From contig JAYJMM010000109.1 in the NCBI GenBank assembly GCA_037349105.1, forward strand, positions 900,501 to 964,500: a DNA stretch of 64,000 nucleotides, in the 5' to 3' direction. Origin of the DNA: Limnomonas spitsbergensis. Lineage: Eukaryota > Chlorophyta > Chlorophyceae > Chlamydomonadales. Within the stretch, counting starts at the first letter, position 1. Each line of letters starts with the position of its first letter. Of this stretch, positions 51,901-58,713 are shown one piece after another. The position numbers were made by a program, and so were the translations under genes. Below the pieces are notes generated by a model. That model was not told the origin of the DNA. It worked only from the letters and a program-made list of their open reading frames with translations, and ran no database searches.

Positions 51901-53237
51901 GCTCTAAAGAGTGTGTTGCCAGCCCAGGGCTCTGCTTGGTCATCGATTTGCTGGTGTAAGTTGGCGACCCTTTTCGCCTCTTAATCCTAAACCCTCAGTG
52001 CCGGTGTAGCGGGTGTGATGAAGGGGAGGAGCCCAGGCCAGGGCTTGGATGGATTGCGGCATTGTTGATAAAACTGTGGCAGGGCATGGCAGCCGCGCCG
52101 GAGGTGCAGGTACGTGCGGGCAGGGGCGCAGTTTTCCAGTTCAGGGATCTGTTTCAAAACCATCTCGGCAGCTCTCGGCAGCAATGATGGCAGCAGGCGC
52201 GGTTGAGGGGAGTTGGCCTTTCTGAGGCTTTGCTTTGTTGTGGCATTTTTTAATATATTGGCCGTTCAATGTGGCGGTACATGGTTGGCAGTACACGGTT
52301 GGCGGTACAAGGCTGGCGGTGCGACCTCGTGGATATGGATGTGAGGGGTAGAGAACCGATGTCCTTCTCTTCCTGGAAATGTGGCATGGTGTAAATGAAA
52401 ACAAATCTTCCGCCCCCGATTCGCAAACGAAAAGAGTGGCCCACTCTTTTAACATGCATCCATGATGTACATATGCTCAAACATCACTTAATACAGGCGA
52501 ATACTGGTTTGTGGCAACGGGCGTCATGTTCCTTGCGGGCAATGTGTAGGTGGGCGTCATGTTCCTTGCGGGCAATGTGTAGGTGGGCGTCATGTTCCTT
52601 GCGGGCCATGTGTAGGTGGGCGTCATGTTCCTTGCGGGCAATGTGTAGGTGGGCGTCATGTTCCTTGCGGGCCATGTGTAGGTGGTTGGTTCAGCCTAAC
52701 GACTGGTATCTGTAATTTGTTGTGTCTTAATTGTGGTAAGGTCGTTCGTTCCTTTGTTGCCCACTGTGCAGCAGCCGTGCATCGGACACCCCCCTGCAGC
52801 CCCCAGCGCACCCCTGGCTGGGTGCTCCCTACGCGGCAGTGTCAGCCTCCGAACTCCTCCCCCTGATCCCGCCCTTGTCTGGAATGGCCCCCAGCGGCCA
52901 CTCGGCGCACACAGCCGCTGCCTCAGCGTTTCCCCCGCGACAGAAGTCCCATGTAAATCCTGGTAGCAGGCAGAAGGCGGGGGCGGGCGGGGTACCGCGC
53001 TCGTCCCCGTTGCACATCCATTCGTCCGGCCTCGTGACTTCTTTCGGGAGCTTGGGTGCCGGTGGCAGGGGTAGCCCCAATGGCTCCTTGAACAGCAAGA
53101 TGTCTCCACACTCCGAGGCACAAGTCGACATGATTTACGGCCTGCTGTCGGTCGGGAGAGGTGCGATGGAGTTAGCCTGGGGTGTGGGGCTTGGCAAGGT
53201 TTGGATGAAGGGACATGGCAGGGACTTTTTGGGGTGA
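24615..53237 (+). CDS. PAS-domain class III nucleotide (probably guanylate) cyclase, 22 exons
   Basis: Exons joined by GT-AG introns: 24615-24905, 26278-26390, 27038-27212, 28140-28413, 29143-29515, 29750-29833, 31513-31590, 32332-32415, 32675-32967, 33545-34365, 35357-35452, 35775-35930, 39613-39701, 44898-45006, 45503-45683, 46107-46192, 46911-46988, 47486-47592, 47990-48199, 51138-51294, 51664-51743, 52772-53237. Every phase matches and the sum is 4,401 nt (1,466 residues). Domains: Ser/Thr/Ala-rich N-terminus (1-97); first part of a PAS domain (98-196); a disordered insert (about 197-844); the last PAS strands and signalling helix (845-895); class III cyclase catalytic domain (about 920-1105) with metal Asp D931 and D975; Ser/Pro-rich C-terminus. 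It would make cGMP or cAMP in response to a PAS-sensed cue. E971 favours GTP. Start codon and last exon are the least certain parts. Confidence 0.9.
24940..25573. repeat. 53-bp tandem array in cyclase intron 1
   Basis: About 12 near-identical units containing GACTGCAAGGTTCAGGACTA and AAATCTTACGCAAAGCCAGG. It starts roughly 35 bp after the exon 1 donor. Each unit carries CCAGGTGTGACTG, a weak donor-like match. Confidence 0.97.
25574..26277. other. Intron 1, 3' part with a 330-bp C-rich tract
   Basis: From about 25,935 to 26,270 the + strand is almost purely C with some T, A and CCCC(A/T) blocks (longest C run near 26,110-26,128). It leads into the acceptor of exon 2 as an extremely long polypyrimidine tract. 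Confidence 0.8.
26278..26390 (+). CDS. Cyclase exon 2 (PAS start)
   Basis: Follows [26 protein letters not shown] and [10 protein letters not shown] look like the first helix and strands of a PAS domain. Donor GTGGGA at 26,391; the phase-2 end joins to G of exon 3 to give LR-YYGN, a good PAS continuation. Confidence 0.92.
26404..26530. repeat. 20-bp tandem array in intron 2
   Basis: About six units of ACCAGGACACACGCATGGGC and variants, just after the exon 2 donor. Confidence 0.95.
27038..27212 (+). CDS. Cyclase exon 3 (PAS)
   Basis: Follows [16 protein letters not shown] continues the PAS fold; [18 protein letters not shown] and [10 protein letters not shown] follow as the central helix and next strand. 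Donor GTGGGT at 27,213, phase 0; copies of this donor recur in the following intron. Confidence 0.92.
27205..27510. repeat. ~30-bp degenerate array in intron 3 overlapping the donor
   Basis: About 10 degenerate units with GGCAGTACAGGTGGGTGACT. The first GCAGGTGGGTGACTAGG is the exon 3 end plus its donor. Confidence 0.88.
28140..28413 (+). CDS. Cyclase exon 4 (PAS strand, then start of the insert)
   Basis: Follows TGCGAACAG. It opens in frame with [12 protein letters not shown], then becomes Gly/Ser-rich. Contains a short ordered-looking stretch [20 protein letters not shown]. Ends in phase 1 at CACAG, with donor GTGGGC. Confidence 0.88.
28402..28862. repeat. ~68-75-bp array in intron 4 overlapping the donor
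   Basis: Six units, each with a CACAGGTGGGCTGG-type block that matches the exon 4 end and donor, then GGTGGGTGGACGGAAGGAGG and a CCCCATTTAGTAG spacer. Confidence 0.92.
29143..29515 (+). CDS. Cyclase exon 5 (insert)
   Basis: Follows CTCGCAG, which directly abuts a CCCTGAACCCTG tract. Encodes a Ser/Ala/Pro-rich disordered segment with [20 protein letters not shown] and a run of Ala. Ends in phase 2; donor GTGGGT. Confidence 0.85.
29750..29833 (+). CDS. Cyclase exon 6 (insert)
   Basis: Follows GTCGGCAG. Short exon reading [20 protein letters not shown] and ending in phase 2 at GGAAG. Donor GTGTGTGGAAGC is the first element of the following 47-bp minisatellite. Confidence 0.82.
29832..30915. 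repeat. ~47-bp array in intron 6 starting at the donor
   Basis: About 23 units of GTGTGTGGAAGCTGGTATTG followed by TGGGCAGGGG and TAGGGCGGGTAGGTGAGGAG. The first unit begins exactly at the exon 6 donor. Long frames on the minus strand here are repeat artefacts. Confidence 0.95.
30916..31512. other. Intron 6, 3' part
   Basis: Unique-looking sequence with no array and no frame worth reporting; ends in the CTGCTGCTGCAG acceptor. Confidence 0.6.
31513..31590 (+). CDS. Cyclase exon 7 (insert)
   Basis: Follows CTGCTGCTGCAG; reads [20 protein letters not shown] and on to the phase-2 donor GTATGG at 31,591. The frame fits both neighbours. Confidence 0.85.
31591..32331. repeat. Intron 7 with ~40-bp repeat (about 32,040-32,240)
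   Basis: Four units built from CACCATCCCTTGG, CCCCTGA and TACAAGAC lie in the middle. Candidate exons at 31,669 and 31,816 were tested in phase and run into stops, so the intron is taken as one piece. Confidence 0.75.
32332..32415 (+). CDS. Cyclase exon 8 (insert, basic)
   Basis: Tandem acceptor TAGCAG: either AG keeps frame (start 32,329 or 32,332), giving one extra Ser-type residue. Arg/Ser-rich sequence [18 protein letters not shown]. Phase-2 donor GTGATT. Confidence 0.82.
32675..32967 (+). CDS. Cyclase exon 9 (insert)
   Basis: Follows CTGCCAG. Contains [20 protein letters not shown], an Ala run and a basic SRSRC patch. Ends in phase 1 at CCCACAG, donor GTGTGG. Confidence 0.87.
32968..33544. 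other. Intron 9
   Basis: 577 bp with no array. Moderate GC, no supported frame; ends in the acceptor GATGCGCAG. Confidence 0.6.
33545..34365 (+). CDS. Cyclase exon 10 (long Ser/Pro/Ala insert, acidic run, end of PAS)
   Basis: Longest exon (821 nt), following GATGCGCAG. Ala-rich, then Ser/Pro-rich, then a run of more than 25 mainly Glu residues, and finally [18 protein letters not shown], which matches the last strand pair of a PAS domain. Phase-0 donor GTAAGC at 34,366. Confidence 0.9.
34366..35356. other. Intron 10
   Basis: About 1 kb, largely non-repetitive, with short CCCTAAACCCTGAACCCTAAA-like telomeric motifs around 35,170-35,205. Confidence 0.6.
35357..35452 (+). CDS. Cyclase exon 11 (PAS end and signalling helix)
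   Basis: Exactly 32 codons, phase 0 at both ends. [19 protein letters not shown] completes the PAS domain; [12 protein letters not shown] starts the helix that couples PAS to cyclase. Its last 16 nt plus donor are duplicated 90 bp downstream. Confidence 0.95.
35437..35575. repeat. Two-copy duplication of exon 11 end plus donor (90-bp period)
   Basis: CAACATGCTGGAACAG at the exon end (35,437-35,452) recurs as CAACATGCTCGAACAG at 35,527-35,542. Both are followed by GTGTGTG and a GGGGGGGCAGGG run. Confidence 0.95.
35775..35930 (+). CDS. Cyclase exon 12 (helix and first metal-binding Asp)
   Basis: Exactly 52 codons. [15 protein letters not shown] finishes the coupling helix. [19 protein letters not shown] is the class III cyclase beta1 motif; D931 in MDIVGF is the first metal ligand. 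Phase-0 donor GTGGGT. Confidence 0.97.
35940..38466. repeat. 60-bp G-rich array in intron 12
   Basis: About 42 units, each with GCGACTGCCAAATTGGTGTG, TTGGC, a poly-G run of 7-14 and GGAGAGGCAAGAGGGG. The near-60-bp period keeps all frames open, so 800-900-codon frames appear on both strands; these are artefacts. Confidence 0.97.
38467..39612. other. Intron 12, 3' part
   Basis: 1.1 kb of mixed, partly AT-rich, low-complexity sequence with a few copies of AGCTACTGCTGATCTT-like units (38,590-38,640), C- and G-runs, and no supported frame. Confidence 0.6.
39613..39701 (+). CDS. Cyclase exon 13 (base-selecting Glu and second metal-binding Asp)
   Basis: Follows [29 protein letters not shown] then [10 protein letters not shown]971 is at the purine-selecting position (Glu in guanylate, Lys in adenylate cyclases) and D975 is the second metal ligand. 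The Cys codon after D975 is split by the intron. The exon's last 12 nt are repeated in every unit of the following 40-bp array. Confidence 0.97.
39690..44640. repeat. 40-bp array in intron 13 carrying the exon 13 donor
   Basis: About 123 units of GGCTGGGGACTGGTGAGCGC followed by ATACAGGGTTCAGGTTGGAT. The first 12 nt equal the last 12 of exon 13 and the next six are its donor. Units are highly homogeneous apart from GGCT/GACT/GAGT variants. Single-base indels cluster at 41,560-42,830 only. Confidence 0.98.
44898..45006 (+). CDS. Cyclase exon 14 (catalytic domain)
   Basis: Follows [28 protein letters not shown] joins exactly to exon 13 in phase 2 and continues to the helix AENVMAFSK. Phase-0 donor GTGACT. 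Confidence 0.97.
45297..45425. repeat. 21-bp tandem array in intron 14
   Basis: About six units of GATGTCACACCTGTGTTACTG. Frames on + are open because the period is a multiple of three. Confidence 0.95.
45503..45683 (+). CDS. Cyclase exon 15 (transition-state Asn/Arg)
   Basis: Follows [29 protein letters not shown] and [20 protein letters not shown] are unmistakable. N1061 and R1065 match the transition-state residues. The position that is Cys in animal guanylate cyclases and Asp in adenylate cyclases is Ser (S1054). Phase-1 donor. Confidence 0.98.
45725..46062. repeat. Degenerate GATGTCCACACC array in intron 15
   Basis: About 15 irregular units of 21-24 bp combining TGATGTCCACACC and TTTACGTCCACACCCTG. 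Confidence 0.88.
46107..46192 (+). CDS. Cyclase exon 16 (end of catalytic domain)
   Basis: Follows [21 protein letters not shown] and [12 protein letters not shown] are the closing helix and hairpin; IEVKGKG is a signature of the class III cyclase C-terminus, the final G coming from exon 17. Phase 0. Confidence 0.96.
46370..46930. repeat. ~110-170-bp array in intron 16 carrying the exon 17 acceptor
   Basis: CATCTAACAG followed by GGGGGGATGGACACGTCCCT occurs three times (acceptor ends at 46,521, 46,690 and 46,800, the last as CATTTAACAG) before the real acceptor at 46,910. Between copies are AACCCTGAACCCTGTT blocks. Confidence 0.93.
46911..46988 (+). CDS. Cyclase exon 17 (last catalytic strand)
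   Basis: Follows [26 protein letters not shown] completes the KGKG-hydrophobic-T-FW ending of the cyclase fold. Three decoy copies of this acceptor plus exon start lie upstream in the intron. Confidence 0.95.
47486..47592 (+). CDS. Cyclase exon 18 (C-terminal region)
   Basis: Follows CTTCACAG; phase 0 in, phase 2 out. Reads [20 protein letters not shown] and on; no domain. Frame continuity with exons 17 and 19 supports it. Confidence 0.85.
47990..48199 (+). CDS. Cyclase exon 19 (C-terminal region)
   Basis: Acceptor CTGCCCAG chosen because the phase-2 junction keeps the frame. Reads [20 protein letters not shown] then an Asn/Gly/Glu-rich segment. Donor GTGGGT at 48,200. Other AGs nearby (for example CACAG at about 48,013) are possible. 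Confidence 0.75.
48265..48990. repeat. 48-bp tandem array in intron 19
   Basis: About 15 units with GTACAGGCTGCATGGCATGC and CCCTCAACACGTCACAAGAC. Period 48 keeps frames open on both strands. Confidence 0.96.
49085..51090. repeat. 28-bp C-rich array with ~890-bp higher-order duplication, intron 19
   Basis: About 70 units of CCTCACCCTCACCCGCATGC plus CTCCGCTG. A unique 65-bp insert beginning AAAGCCTTGTCCAATCTTCT appears at 49,386 and again at about 50,280, showing that a block of about 890 bp duplicated as a whole. The 600-800-codon frames here are artefacts. Confidence 0.96.
51138..51294 (+). CDS. Cyclase exon 20 (C-terminal region)
   Basis: Follows TACCTCAG after a 2-kb C-rich array. Reads [20 protein letters not shown] then an Ala/Gly-rich run; phase 0 at the donor GTACGT. 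Confidence 0.8.
51664..51743 (+). CDS. Cyclase exon 21 (C-terminal region)
   Basis: Follows CACCCACAG; reads [20 protein letters not shown] and ends in phase 2 at GTGGACAGCAG. The exon end plus donor recurs twice about 130-155 bp downstream. Confidence 0.82.
51860..51905. repeat. Two decoy copies of the exon 21 end plus donor
   Basis: GTGGACAGCAGGTACGCTGA and GTGGACAGCAGGTGCTCT echo the exon 21 junction GTGGACAGCAG/GTGCGCTGA at 51,743. Confidence 0.9.
52515..52690. repeat. 33-bp tandem array in intron 21, five copies
   Basis: Units of GGGCGTCATGTTCCTTGCGG then GCAATGTGTAGGT, with a GGCC/GGCA variant alternating in the last copies. Confidence 0.97.
52772..53237 (+). CDS. Cyclase exon 22 (probable terminal exon)
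   Basis: Tandem acceptor GCAGCAG (start 52,772 or 52,775, both in frame). Ser/Pro/Gly/His-rich sequence with no domain, ending at TGA 53,235-53,237. A possible donor (GTGCGA at 53,161) would allow a further exon, but I find no convincing continuation. Confidence 0.7.
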
Positions 53238-53247
53238 TGGGTTCCGT

Positions 53248-53466
53248 GGTGCATGGAATTTTGAGCTGGTACTTCCCTGGATGTTGTTTAGGGATCTACT
53301 TTCGGTGAGACCGTAAAAAAAGGTGCCTAGAAGGGGGAAAATTGACTAAAAACAACGAAGAGACGCACGCCCAAACCTACAATGCCGTCTTGACGGCTCA
53401 CGACGGTCGGCAGGCACTGGGTTTAGGGTCCCGAGGTGCATGGAATTTTGAGCCGGTTATTCCCTG
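53248..53466. repeat. Two direct copies of a ~34-bp segment
   Basis: GGTGCATGGAATTTTGAGC followed by a GGT-A-TTCCCTGG block at about 53,249-53,281 and again at 53,431-53,465, 183 bp apart. Confidence 0.85.
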
Positions 53467-53481
53467 GGTTTTTCCCCCTGC

Positions 53482-53540
53482 ATCTGCACCTGGATCTGCA
53501 CCTGGATGATCTAGATCCAGGTGCAGATCCAGGTGCAGAT
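53482..53540. repeat. Perfect 26-bp hairpin
   Basis: Arms 53,482-53,507 and 53,515-53,540 are exact reverse complements; the loop is GATCTAG. Each arm contains a duplicated CACCTGGATCTG block. It lies 245 bp after the cyclase stop. Confidence 0.97.
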
Positions 53541-53718
53541 TGTTTTTCCTGCATTGTCTGCCCGCCTCTCCCCCCTCCTCATGACTGACAGCCTGCTAGC
53601 CTGCAATCTTTTCTCACTCAGTTCATACCGGCAATGTATGCCCCATTCCCCGCCTCTGCCCTTGCCCCCGGGCGTCTTTCCACCGGTCCCTTATGACGAT
53701 CCTTTCCCCTCTCCCCTA

Positions 53719-53963
53719 CCCTCGGCAAGGGGCCTGTCACTTACGGGGTCGGACCAGTCCCCCAAAACAATGGCTTTCGGGCGGGACGGAGCCTTTCCAC
53801 CCAAAAAGTTTGACAGGGGGAAAAAGCGAACTTTTCTTCCGTATTAAAAGCTCAAGTCCTGGACGCCAGTAAAACTTTTTGCGGGGAAAGACCCATCCCA
53901 AGGTTCGACTGCGGTTGTCGGGGACTCGTCCGACCCCCTAAGTCACAGGCCCCTTCCCTCGGC
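53719..53963. mobile_element. 229-bp foldback MITE, hAT-like (8-bp target duplication)
   Basis: The body 53,727-53,955 starts AAGGGGCCTGTCACTTA and ends in its inverse. The terminal 31 bp match with three mismatches, all C versus G, and the arms continue almost to the middle at roughly 80% identity. The body is flanked by CCCTCGGC on both sides (53,719-53,726 and 53,956-53,963). Eight-base duplications are typical of hAT (also P) transposons. No transposase is encoded. Confidence 0.88.
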
Positions 53964-54551
53964 CCCTCATGATAGCCTTGGCCTTGCCCCAGTTTTCCCC
54001 CGCTTATCGGGCCACCATCAGCAGGCCGCCCTGCGGCCGTCAGAGGCCCCATCGAGGCCAATCCTGGACCGGCCTACGGCCGGCAGCCCAAGCAGCATGG
54101 CTGGCCATACCTGGGGCCTCTGGCGGGGAGCTGGTTGTAGCTGATATGTAGCTGAGTTGTGGAAAATTGCCAAGTCCTTTATACCTCGGTGTCTTATAGG
54201 CTATCCCGAGTCTTGGGTCTCGGTCCCCCGAGATGAAGACGGCGCTGTGGATCGTGTAAGGGATCCGCTGGTGATCCTCTGATCGACGTTCTCTCCTTCT
54301 AGAGACAACTCCAGACAACGCCAGGCGACTTGAAGACCAAACGCCCGCGCTGCGAAGGCTGCCTTAAGTGAAAAACAGAAACTGAGAGCCAGGGGTGCGT
54401 GTGTTGTCCCCCTAGAATGTCCAGACAGGAAAGCGGCTTTTGTTCATTCTATTTCCCCTGGGCATAAGATAGCTTGCTGCTGCTCTCTGGCTGTCTGCCT
54501 TTGGGCACCTTGTTAAGGCAATGAAGCCCTGATGTGATGAGTGTGCCCAGC

Positions 54552-54632
54552 ATATGGTACAGCTTATGGTACAGCTTATGGTACAGCTTGTGGTACAGCT
54601 TATGGTACAGCTTATGGTACAGCTTATGATTT
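54552..54632. repeat. 12-bp tandem array (AGCTTATGGTAC)
   Basis: About six units of AGCTTATGGTAC with a single AGCTTGTGGTAC variant. Confidence 0.95.
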
Positions 54633-55121
54633 TGTCATGTGGGATGCATGCCCAGATTGTAGTATAGCTGAAATGTGAGATGCAAGCCCTGCATATGCTG
54701 ACTCAGCATCCACTCAGGATGTGGTCTGCATAAGGGCGTAGGGTTCAGCTGTCTTTATTTTTTTATGTGTTGTTTTTGCTATCTGCCATGAATTGAGCCC
54801 CGCAGATTGTTATATTAGGTGTTTAGGGTTGCAATGCAAATCAGGACGTCTGGGTTGTGGGATACATGTATGTATATGTCCCACTATTGCCTTCATTGCG
54901 TCCTTGATAATTAAGTACTGGACCAGATAAATGATGTGAATCGTATTTTTTTTAATCAAGAGCATATTGGCCAGCTCTGATTGGCTTGGAAACACAAGCG
55001 TTTTTACTATCTGGTACGATTCGTTGCTTCTGCTTGGATTTTGAGGACCAACATGCATGCGGTATGACAGCCAGGCATTGGCCGGCTTGCTAGACTCCCA
55101 ATGGATCCCCCCCTGAAGGGT

Positions 55122-55211
55122 CAGAACGGTACACATACCCGCTGGGCCCAGCTGAACGCTGGGCCGCGTGGGGTTGGTAGGGAATGACGGAGCTCAATTC
55201 AAAGTTCCATG
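55122..55211 (+). repeat. Dispersed repeat family C, copy 1
   Basis: About 85-90 bp shared with 59,160-59,244: CATACCCGCTGGGCCC, then GTTGGTAGGGAATGACG. Copies are roughly 80-85% identical by eye. Confidence 0.8.
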
Positions 55212-55506
55212 GGGTTACGACGGACCTGTGTGATTAGGCAGGGGTTTCTGTATTTGATTCACGCCAAAGCTACAGGGCCTGTTAGGGTTTGATGGCGCTG
55301 GATTCTGGATTTTATTATGACCGGTATTGGGGGGCCAGACCCTATTTTGGCTTTCCCAGATGCTGCAATACGATTGAGCGTTGGCATTGGGTTCATGTGA
55401 TGCGAGGTACAAGGCATGTGCATAGAGTTTCGGAATCTGTACGACTGATGGTTTATTCAGTCGGCAGGTCAGGATGCGCCTTCTATACACAAAATTCAAG
55501 CATGTG

Positions 55507-55620
55507 AGTGAAGTTTTTACAGTCCAACGGGGCGTCACATTTGATGCATGGGACTTCTGCCCGTAAACCGGGACAGGCACTAAATACGCTAGGACAGCGA
55601 GCGAAAACGAGTGAGCATAG
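55507..55620 (+). repeat. Dispersed repeat family A, copy 1
   Basis: ACAGTCCAACGGGGCGTCAC, then TTTGATGCATGGGACTT, a GTAAACCGGGAC block and GCACTAAATACGCTAGGACA. Full-length compared with the 58,912 copy. Confidence 0.88.
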
Positions 55621-56461
55621 TCAGATTATATGCCTATTAAGGACAAAAAATCCTGCACCTCTCCTCTCAGATTACAGTGTTAGGCCAGGCTGCCAGCACT
55701 CAAGATGGTTTCGAAATTTTGTCAATTGACGTTGTGGATTTGCCAGTTGTTTAGGCTTTCATACTAAGATGCCTTATTTTTGCCATAATCGCGGATGATC
55801 TGGGGGCCCTCTAAATATTGGACCGAAGATGGAAGGGCTCTATAGGTGTTGAATGCAGGTTGATGCACTCCCTGATGCACACATGTGGAACTAACGGGTT
55901 GACTGGAGTGTAAGAACAGGAATCTGGTCTGTGGACAGTGTGGACTGAAAGTTGACAAAGGAGAGGAGAGACACTTCCTGTCCTGGCTGGTTCTCTAAGG
56001 AATCACCGGTATATGACCATCCTCTTTCTATTATGGCTTGAAATGGAAAGTATGGTCAAACTGAAAACGAGGGTATGTCTAAAACGGACAGTAAATCATG
56101 TGAAGCTCATCCTCGTAGCCTCGCTACGAGACACAATAGATTTCGCAAAACACCCCGTCTCAACATTGAGCCAATGCAACCCCATCCGGTACGTAGCTAC
56201 AACAAAAATAATGTTAGCCTTCGAGTTAGGCTTGCTCAAATTGTACCAGAAAGGCTCCCTCACATCACTCTTAGCATTTAATCACTTGAAGAATCCCGAG
56301 CATTATGAGTCAGGATTAGCACGTGCGAACACTCGGACAGGGCTGTATGTGGCATATCCCTGGACGTTTTGGAAAGCCATTGATCCCTGCCTGAATTCAG
56401 AATGACCTTAATATCCAGAGGGGTATTTACTGCAAGAAATATTAGTTGTTAATGGTTAGGT

Positions 56462-56558
56462 TTTTCAGGTTGGTTTGATGCAATTAATTAATCATTTGAT
56501 GCAATAAATTAATCATTTGATGCAATGATTAATGATTTGCATCAAACCAACCTGAAAA
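56462..56558. repeat. Perfect 22-bp terminal inverted repeat around an AT-rich core
   Basis: Arms 56,462-56,483 and 56,537-56,558 (core CAGGTTGGTTTGATGCAA) are exact. The 53-nt core repeats ATCATTTGATGCAAT. Total length 97 bp; no clear target duplication. Confidence 0.93.
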
Positions 56559-57459
56559 TTTTAAGTGCCCAAGAGCCAAAGCGCCACCAAGCAACAAATA
56601 TTATTGCTAATGACTGGAGCAGTGAACAAATCAATGCCCCTAGTCATCGATATCGATGATAAAAATCGGCCCAACAAATTGAAATGCCGGCCTTCATCAT
56701 CTCACAACTTTCCTGCATAGCCTTGTTCACAAGGTCAGCGCCAGGCCTCAGATGAATTATATTCCAAAACCTCAGGGCCTGCTGAAAAAGACGTCAAAGT
56801 TGAAGGTTCCTACTTGAGAATGTTGTATTTGCACTTGCTTGGGGTTGGGGCTGGGGTTGGGGGACGCTGCAAAGAAGCGTTGGGTTTTCAATCTTAATTG
56901 GCACACTACGGCACATGACCGTTGCTATCACAGCATAGTATGCTGGACCCACTTCTCGGAAATACGAAAATGGGAAAAGGCTCAAAACCGTGTATACAAC
57001 TGTAAAAACTGACTATAACTGCTGTGACAGTATACAATTGTTGAGATCTGATTCATGATATGGACCTGATACTATGGACGGCCCCATAAAGGGGAAGCTT
57101 CGATACATCACAGGGGAAGGAACCACTGCATGTGAAGCAGCCAACCCCCAATGTAAAAACTATATATTTATTAACCCAAGACCCGCGAATCTGCTACCCT
57201 TGAGATTCACGCCTGGTTTCCCAAGCCGTTCCGACCTATATGGGTCATGTAGACAGCTGGCCGTTTTAGCAGGGTCATGGGCCTGGCCGAGTTCCCTCCT
57301 GTCGTAGCGCCCATCCCGTGCCCAACAACTGACCTTTCCCCCATTCACATATAACCGGCCCCAAGAGTGTGTGTAGTCTCACACATACCCTCACTTTCCC
57401 CATCCACCGCCGCCTCCACTCACACACCATTTGACATGTGTCACCACTTTCCACTACCA

Positions 57460-57520
57460 CACATGTCCCATGCATCAAGTGTGATGCTCTGTTGGACTGT
57501 AAACACTTCACACAACTTCA
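57460..57520 (-). repeat. Dispersed repeat family A, copy 2 (partial)
   Basis: Reverse orientation: ACATGTCCCATGCATCAAG then TTGGACTGTAAACACTTCAC. The CCGGTAAACCGG end is missing. Confidence 0.8.
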
Positions 57521-57875
57521 CTTAACGCCCCTGAAGCATGTAAGCCGCTTCTTCGCTTTGTATTCCTGTGGTGTGGCTCAGTTGCTAACCTTAGGCCCCC
57601 CGCCCCTTCGGCTAGGTGCCCCCCCCCCACACACACCGACACACTTTATCTGCATTATATTATTCAAATATGCCGTGTGAGTGTCCCATGAATAATTCCA
57701 CGATTCAATGCTTATGACGACCCTGCCAATAATCAAAATTCACAAAATGAACCGATGCACAATGGCTGGCTAGCGGCACCAAGAAGCCCCAACCACGAAC
57801 ACATCGAAGAGGAGGCCAGCAAGCAAAGCCCCTTGTGCTGTTTCCATCTTTCCTCCCAACTCTTTTTAGTTAGGC

Positions 57876-57929
57876 GGCCATGCGGCCGAGCCTTTTTGAG
57901 CAGGGCTTAGAGGTGTAACGTCATTGCCA
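57876..57929 (-). repeat. Dispersed repeat family B, copy 1
   Basis: GCGGCCGAGCCTTTTTGAGC then AGAGGTGTAACGTCATTGCC. Family B in its other orientation reads AATGACGT.ACACCTCTGGG then CCCTGCT..AA..GGCTCGGCC. Confidence 0.85.
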
Positions 57930-58713
57930 TCTAACAGGAGGCCAGCAAGCAAAGCAGCCAGACAGGGGGGCGGGGTTAGGGGCAGGGTTAGTAGTGCTGT
58001 TAAGCTTCCAATGAACATACAGAGCTCCTTGCCCACCCTAAACCCCAAACCCAAAGTTCTTCCCCTCCGCCCTCACCTCCCCCACTGCACAAACGTACCC
58101 ACTACCCACATGTTCGGCATCGCAAGGAAGGGGGGGGGGAAGTAGGTCGGAGTTTTAGTTCAATGCCGGGTTCCGGAGCCGCTGGGGGGGAGGTTTGGCC
58201 CTAGATAGGGCTTTCAGGTATTGTCTAAAAATGGGGTTTATAACTTGCAGTCTTGCCCTTCTCCGGCGTATATAAGGTTTTGCCGCTTCAGAATTACACT
58301 TGGTGACGTGGGAAGCTGCACCATCAAGACACTTGCAATTGTGGTGGGGTCGAGCATACAATCGAGACGGCTAGGAAATCTAGGTGGGCGATGGCCTAAT
58401 TGTGTTGGCAGGGCAGGGGCGCATGGCAAGGGCACGGGCAAGGAGCATGGCAGGGGCGCATGGCAGAGTGGGTGATGGCCTCATTGTGCTGTCAGGGGAG
58501 GACTATGACTATGCATAGTCCTCGCCATGCATCTGCTGACCCTCGCAGCCACCAGGCAGCAACCAGCTGGCGACATTCTCAAATCTGCCAACTTGGATAG
58601 AGCTGCTGTGGGTCGAGCGGTTCTCACGCTTCCTGCTTTGGCGGAGGAGTAGTTTACCTTTCTTTCTCAAATCTGCCAACTGGCTCCATGAAGTTCCAAA
58701 AGCCGGTCGAGGA

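Noticed and set aside
56013..56405. 130-codon + frame
   Set aside because: Looks more like protein than its neighbours, but I recognise no family and see no supporting context.
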